The notes under the pieces are model-generated. The model ran no database searches. It saw nothing but the letters and a program-made list of their open reading frames with translations, and was not told the origin of the DNA. Positions 13,312-15,244 of a DNA stretch of 15,244 nt are shown piece after piece. Within the stretch, counting starts at the first letter, position 1; every line of letters begins with the position of its first letter. A program made the position numbers and the translations under genes. Location of the stretch: assembly GCA_021786915.1 (NCBI GenBank), contig JAJYMP010000324.1:1-15244 (forward strand). The letters are read 5' to 3'. The stretch is from Chloroflexota bacterium (GTDB lineage Bacteria > Chloroflexota > Limnocylindria > Limnocylindrales > CSP1-4).

Positions 13312-13548
13312 TCAGGCCCGCGAGATGGTGTGGCGGACGAGGCGCCACGACAGCAGGCTGAACACGAGGACCACGAGGCCCAGGGCATCGATCTCCCAGG
13401 CTGGCTCCACCTGGGAGCCGGAAGGGCCAACGAACCCGACGAGGACGCCGGCCGGCAGCTGGAGGGTCACCTGGTCGACGGCGAGCACATCGCCGTACCG
13501 GCAGGTGATGCCGTCGAGGGACACGACGGCGGGAGCCGACGTTGTCAT
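13312..13548 (-). pseudogene. ABC transporter relic: ATPase N-terminus fused to a membrane-protein tail
   Basis: The 78-codon frame opens like an ABC ATPase: VVSLDGITCRYGDVLAVDQV, then PAGVLVGFVGPSGS, which is the Walker A loop up to residue 45. The expected Gly-Lys-Thr/Ser-Thr is missing. Instead the frame changes to VEPAWEIDALGLVVLVFSLL and a basic end, LSWRLVRHTISRA, the look of the last transmembrane helix of an ABC-2-type permease. The Lys needed for ATP binding, Walker B and signature motif are all absent, so it cannot be an ATPase. The simplest origin is one in-frame deletion that removed most of an ATPase gene and its downstream permease gene. It follows the LEA-like gene by 17 bp and has a GGGAG element before ATG 13548. 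A small fused protein could still be made. Confidence 0.65.
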
Positions 13549-13565
13549 CGGCTCCCGCCGAGCGT

Positions 13566-13832
13566 TCACCGGGGCACGTCCGAGGGCTGGATGTCGCCGG
13601 GATCGCGGCCCGCACGGTGCGGGTCGTCCTCGACGTGATGCCCGGCGTGATGGGCCTCGTCCTTGGTGTCGCGCACCGCGTGGCGGAGGTCGTCCCCCGC
13701 GTTGGCGGCGTTGCGGCGGACGTCGTCGCCGAGGTTGGCGGCCTTGTCGCCGAGATCCTCGCCATCGGCCCCGCGCCACGCCTTCTTGGCGTCGTCTCGC
13801 GCTTCTCGGGCACCCCGCTTCGTCTCGTACAT
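13566..13832 (-). CDS. Small hydrophilic LEA-like protein
   Basis: 88-aa protein made almost wholly of charged residues, Ala and Gly, with no signal peptide or membrane segment. It has loose 7- to 11-residue repeats of the AGDDLRHAV/DDVRRNAA/KDEAHHAG kind, suggesting amphipathic or disordered helices as in LEA, YtxH-type or CsbD-like stress proteins. It is unusually His/Asp-rich near the C-terminus (HHAGHHVEDDPHRAGRD), which could bind metal. No family can be assigned firmly. The ATG at 13832 has a GGAGGG site 5 nt upstream. The leader contains a GACCCCC/GGGGGTC palindrome at 13852-13868. Confidence 0.65.
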   Translation of the reverse strand: MYETKRGAREARDDAKKAWRGADGEDLGDKAANLGDDVRRNAANAGDDLRHAVRDTKDEAHHAGHHVEDDPHRAGRDPGDIQPSDVPR

Positions 13833-13851
13833 GACAACCCTCCATCTGCGA

Positions 13852-13868
13852 GACCCCCGTCGGGGGTC
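13852..13868. promoter_or_regulatory. Palindrome in the leader of the LEA-like gene
   Basis: GACCCCC and GGGGGTC flank GTC, 20 bp upstream of ATG 13832 and just ahead of its ribosome-binding site. It could be an operator or an RNA hairpin in the leader. Confidence 0.4.
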
Positions 13869-13956
13869 GGATCCGAGGATGGGGGAGTCGCCTTGCGCTG
13901 CGGGCGAACCGGCCTGCTGCCGCCTATCGCATGCCTTGCAGCCCCATGCCTGCCGG

Positions 13957-14033
13957 CGACCCGGCCACCCGGCCACCCGGCGACCCGGCCTCGCAGCGCC
14001 GGACATGGCAGCGCCGGACGTGGCAACGCCGAC
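13957..14033. repeat. Two adjacent short tandem repeats (8 bp x4, 15 bp x2.6)
   Basis: Four 8-bp units (CGACCCGG or CCACCCGG) run from 13957 to 13988. From 13994 come two 15-bp units differing by one base (CAGCGCCGGACATGG, then with G for A), followed by a partial third. The array is non-coding, between the LEA-like and GlsB-like genes. Confidence 0.85.
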
Positions 14034-14056
14034 TCGCGCAACCGGCGAGTCGGCGT
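14026..14056. terminator. 12-bp perfect hairpin, possible bidirectional terminator
   Basis: ACGCCGACTCGC (14026-14037) and GCGAGTCGGCGT (14045-14056) enclose a 7-nt loop. It lies about 205 nt after the GlsB-like gene and ahead of the LEA-like gene promoter region. No U-tract. Confidence 0.55.
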
Positions 14057-14107
14057 CATCTGGTGGCGGGGTCGAGGCCTGGATGTCCCGATCCGCTGGT
14101 CCCTCGC

Positions 14108-14228
14108 CGGCTGAGTCGCGTCGGGTTCAGGAGCGCCCCCCGCGCGCACGGGCCACGCCGCGAGTCCCAGGCTCGGGCCGGCGCCCGCGCACGCCGCTGC
14201 GCGCGGCGACCCCAGCACGACTCAGCCG
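14108..14228. repeat. Inverted-repeat-bounded structured segment after the GlsB-like gene
   Basis: Perfect 11-bp arms CGGCTGAGTCG (14108-14118) and CGACTCAGCCG (14218-14228) enclose 99 bp that itself contains a hairpin CGCCGC/GCGGCG (14192-14208). It starts about 34 nt beyond the GlsB-like stop, so it may be a structured 3' untranslated region or a tiny mobile-element relic. Confidence 0.4.
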
Positions 14229-14261
14229 CCGGCGCGGGGGGTCAAGGGCTCGAGGCGAGGC

Positions 14262-14540
14262 CTAGACGACGCCCCGACCCGTCCGCGAGCCCGCCACGGC
14301 GCCCACGACGAGGACCACGATGATCGCGCCGATCACCGACGCGACGATCGTGCTGATGTCAAAGGCCCCCTTGATCGGGTCCACCCCCAGGGCCACGCTG
14401 ACCAGGAAGCCGCCCACCAGGGCACCCGTGATGCCCAGGACGACGTGGCCCACGACGCCGAGGCCCTCGTCCCCCCTGACGAGGAAGCCCGCGAGGTACC
14501 CGGCGATGGCGCCGAGGATCAACCAGGCGATGATGCCCAT
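14262..14540 (-). CDS. GlsB/YeaQ/YmgE family stress-response membrane protein
   Basis: 92-aa membrane protein of the transglycosylase-associated family (PF04226). It has the typical start GIIAWLILGAIAGYLAGFL, the VGHVVLGITGALVGGFL segment and a final helix ASVIGAIIVVLVVGAV. Three transmembrane segments lie at about 3-21, 28-51 and 63-84. The family is induced by stress in several bacteria but its biochemical role is unknown. Length matches the family (80-95 residues). A strong AGGAGG site lies just upstream of ATG 14540. A hairpin separates it from the YggT-like gene. Confidence 0.92.
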   Translation of the reverse strand: MGIIAWLILGAIAGYLAGFLVRGDEGLGVVGHVVLGITGALVGGFLVSVALGVDPIKGAFDISTIVASVIGAIIVVLVVGAVAGSRTGRGVV

Positions 14541-14562
14541 CAGGTTCCTCCTTCCGGTCTCC

Positions 14563-14592
14563 GGCGGCCCCCGTCGAATCGCCGGGGCCGCC
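14563..14592 (-). terminator. Hairpin between the YggT-like and GlsB-like genes
   Basis: 9-bp arms GGCGGCCCC (14563-14571) and GGGGCCGCC (14584-14592) with a 12-nt loop, directly after the YggT-like stop codon. It may terminate that gene or lie in the GlsB leader. Confidence 0.5.
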
Positions 14593-14600
14593 CGCCGCGG

Positions 14601-15038
14601 TCAGACGTCCTCGGTCCGCCGCGGAATGCGGACGATCGCGAGGATTACCAGCTCGACGATCGTGACCGCGATCAGCGCTGTGATCGCGGCGATGTCCAGG
14701 ATCGAGCCGCCCGCGGCGAGGGCGTCGGTTCGGAACATGCCCTCGAACGGCGCCACGAACAGCTGGCTCGCGTTGAGGATGCCCCGCACCAGCTCGTTGC
14801 TGCGCTGGGCGTCGAGGAGGAGCAGCACGATCCGGATCAGGATCAGGGCCTGGATGATCCCGAACACGGCCGCAACCGTGCGGGCAGCCAGTGCGGAGCC
14901 CGACGGCCGGTAGACCGTCCGGTCGTGCTGCTCGACAACCTGCCGGGACGGCGGGTCGCCACGGTAGTTGGGGTCGCCGACCGGGGCCGGGTCACCGGTG
15001 TCCCGCTCGACGGTGGTGCGACGTTCGTCATACGTCAT
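14601..15038 (-). CDS. YggT-like membrane protein
   Basis: 145-aa protein. A polar N-terminus (1-47, Asp/Arg/Pro-rich) precedes two hydrophobic helices (about 51-75 and 112-137). Between them is SNELVRGILNASQLFVAPFEGMF, which has the layout of the YggT family loop (a Pro-containing segment between two helices). YggT proteins occur near cell-division and envelope genes, with roles in membrane or osmotic stress, but function is not settled. The ATG at 15038 is preferred because GGAGG lies 8 nt upstream. A GTG nine bases further up would overlap that site. The 16-residue C-terminal end is basic, then acidic. Confidence 0.7.
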   Translation of the reverse strand: MTYDERRTTVERDTGDPAPVGDPNYRGDPPSRQVVEQHDRTVYRPSGSALAARTVAAVFGIIQALILIRIVLLLLDAQRSNELVRGILNASQLFVAPFEGMFRTDALAAGGSILDIAAITALIAVTIVELVILAIVRIPRRTEDV

Positions 15039-15063
15039 CGCAGTCACCTCCCGCGAAGGGAAG

Positions 15064-15084
15064 GCGCAGGGCGCGGCCCTGCGC
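15064..15084 (-). terminator. Terminator hairpin of the partial Ser/Pro/Ala-rich gene
   Basis: Perfect 8-bp arms GCGCAGGG (15064-15071) and CCCTGCGC (15077-15084), 5-nt loop, followed on the minus strand by CTTCCCTTC. It lies 16 nt beyond the stop at 15101, and is the best canonical-looking terminator in the window. Confidence 0.65.
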
Positions 15085-15100
15085 GAGCTGTGTCGGTGGG

Positions 15101-15244
15101 TTACGAGGAGCTCGGCGCAACGGACGGCAGGCCGCCGGATCCGGACTCAGAGGGGGCCGCCGACATGGACGGGGCACTGGACGCGGAGGGCGCAGACGAC
15201 GGAGCGGCCTCGCTCGGCGCCGTGCTCACGGCCGGCAGCGTCGG
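15101..15244 (-). CDS. C-terminal tail of a Ser/Pro/Ala-rich protein (partial)
   Basis: Only the last 47 codons lie in the window, ending in TAA at 15101-15103. The sequence is a low-complexity run of Ser, Pro, Ala and Gly with scattered Glu (PSEAAPSSAPSASSAPSMSA, then SESGSGGLPSVAPSSS). Such tails are common on exported lipoproteins of Limnocylindria-like and actinobacterial genomes, but the domain it belongs to is outside the window. A clear hairpin follows the stop. Confidence 0.65.
   Translation of the reverse strand, partial: PTLPAVSTAPSEAAPSSAPSASSAPSMSAAPSESGSGGLPSVAPSSS

Larger units (their letters stand above)
13833..14261. other. Gene-free, repeat-rich gap
   Basis: About 430 bp with no supported coding frame. 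From high to low coordinates it contains the inverted-repeat segment, the 12-bp hairpin, the tandem repeats, the shared 13-bp sequence (13915-13927) and the leader palindrome listed separately. Confidence 0.7.

Noticed and set aside
13113..13430. N-terminal extension of the response regulator
   Set aside because: The receiver domain starts right after GTG 13112, which has a perfect AGGAGG. The extension would overlap the ABC relic.
13542..14114. Plus-strand hydrophobic-looking open frame across the LEA-like gene
   Set aside because: Antisense of a gene with a good ribosome-binding site, and it continues through non-coding tandem repeats.
1..15244. CRISPR array
   Set aside because: No set of regularly spaced 20-40 bp direct repeats. 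The short tandem repeats near 13957-14033 have no spacers.

Overview
High-GC bacterial DNA (roughly 70% G+C in most of the window). GTG/TTG starts, Ser/Pro/Ala-rich protein tails, GC-rich hairpins without U-tracts, a double zinc-ribbon membrane protein and a GH63-like amylo-alpha-1,6-glucosidase point to a soil-type Chloroflexota (Limnocylindria-like) or an actinobacterium. This assignment is inference. Every intact protein gene is on the minus strand, so transcription runs from high to low coordinates.

Region A (1-3430) looks like a decayed island beside a tRNA. It holds a lipoprotein gene, the C-terminal scrap of an amidase gene fused to a transposase scrap, a 373-bp internally deleted insertion sequence with terminal inverted repeats (710-1082), the C-terminal end of a serine recombinase, a degenerate tRNA 3' end, and an apparently intact two-gene AbiEi/AbiEii (type IV toxin-antitoxin, phage defence) operon. 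The AbiE promoter contains an inverted repeat and appears to give a leaderless mRNA. A complete tRNA-Tyr(GTA) with encoded CCA closes the region at 3343-3427.

Region B (3428-8913) is a run of minus-strand genes: an amphipathic-helix membrane protein, a nucleotidyltransferase-like protein, an endonuclease/exonuclease/phosphatase (EEP) protein, a DoxX-family protein, a 110-aa unknown, a double zinc-ribbon membrane protein and a DUF72 protein. The four genes from nucleotidyltransferase to the unknown are joined by three successive 4-bp stop/start overlaps, so they form a translationally coupled core operon.

Region C (8914-15244) is a set of spaced single genes of carbon-storage or stress character: a glycogen-debranching-type glucosidase, an SRPBCC protein, an OmpR/KdpE-type response regulator with no histidine kinase in view, an ABC transporter relic in which the Walker A region is joined to a membrane tail, a small hydrophilic LEA-like protein, a GlsB/YeaQ-type membrane protein, a YggT-like membrane protein and the tail of a Ser/Pro/Ala-rich protein. 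Strong hairpins separate several of these, and the 13833-14261 gap is rich in short tandem and inverted repeats.

The strongest candidates for a second look are the AbiE module with its built-in operator beside recombination debris and a tRNA, the coupled nucleotidyltransferase-EEP-DoxX operon, and several gene fusions created by deletion.
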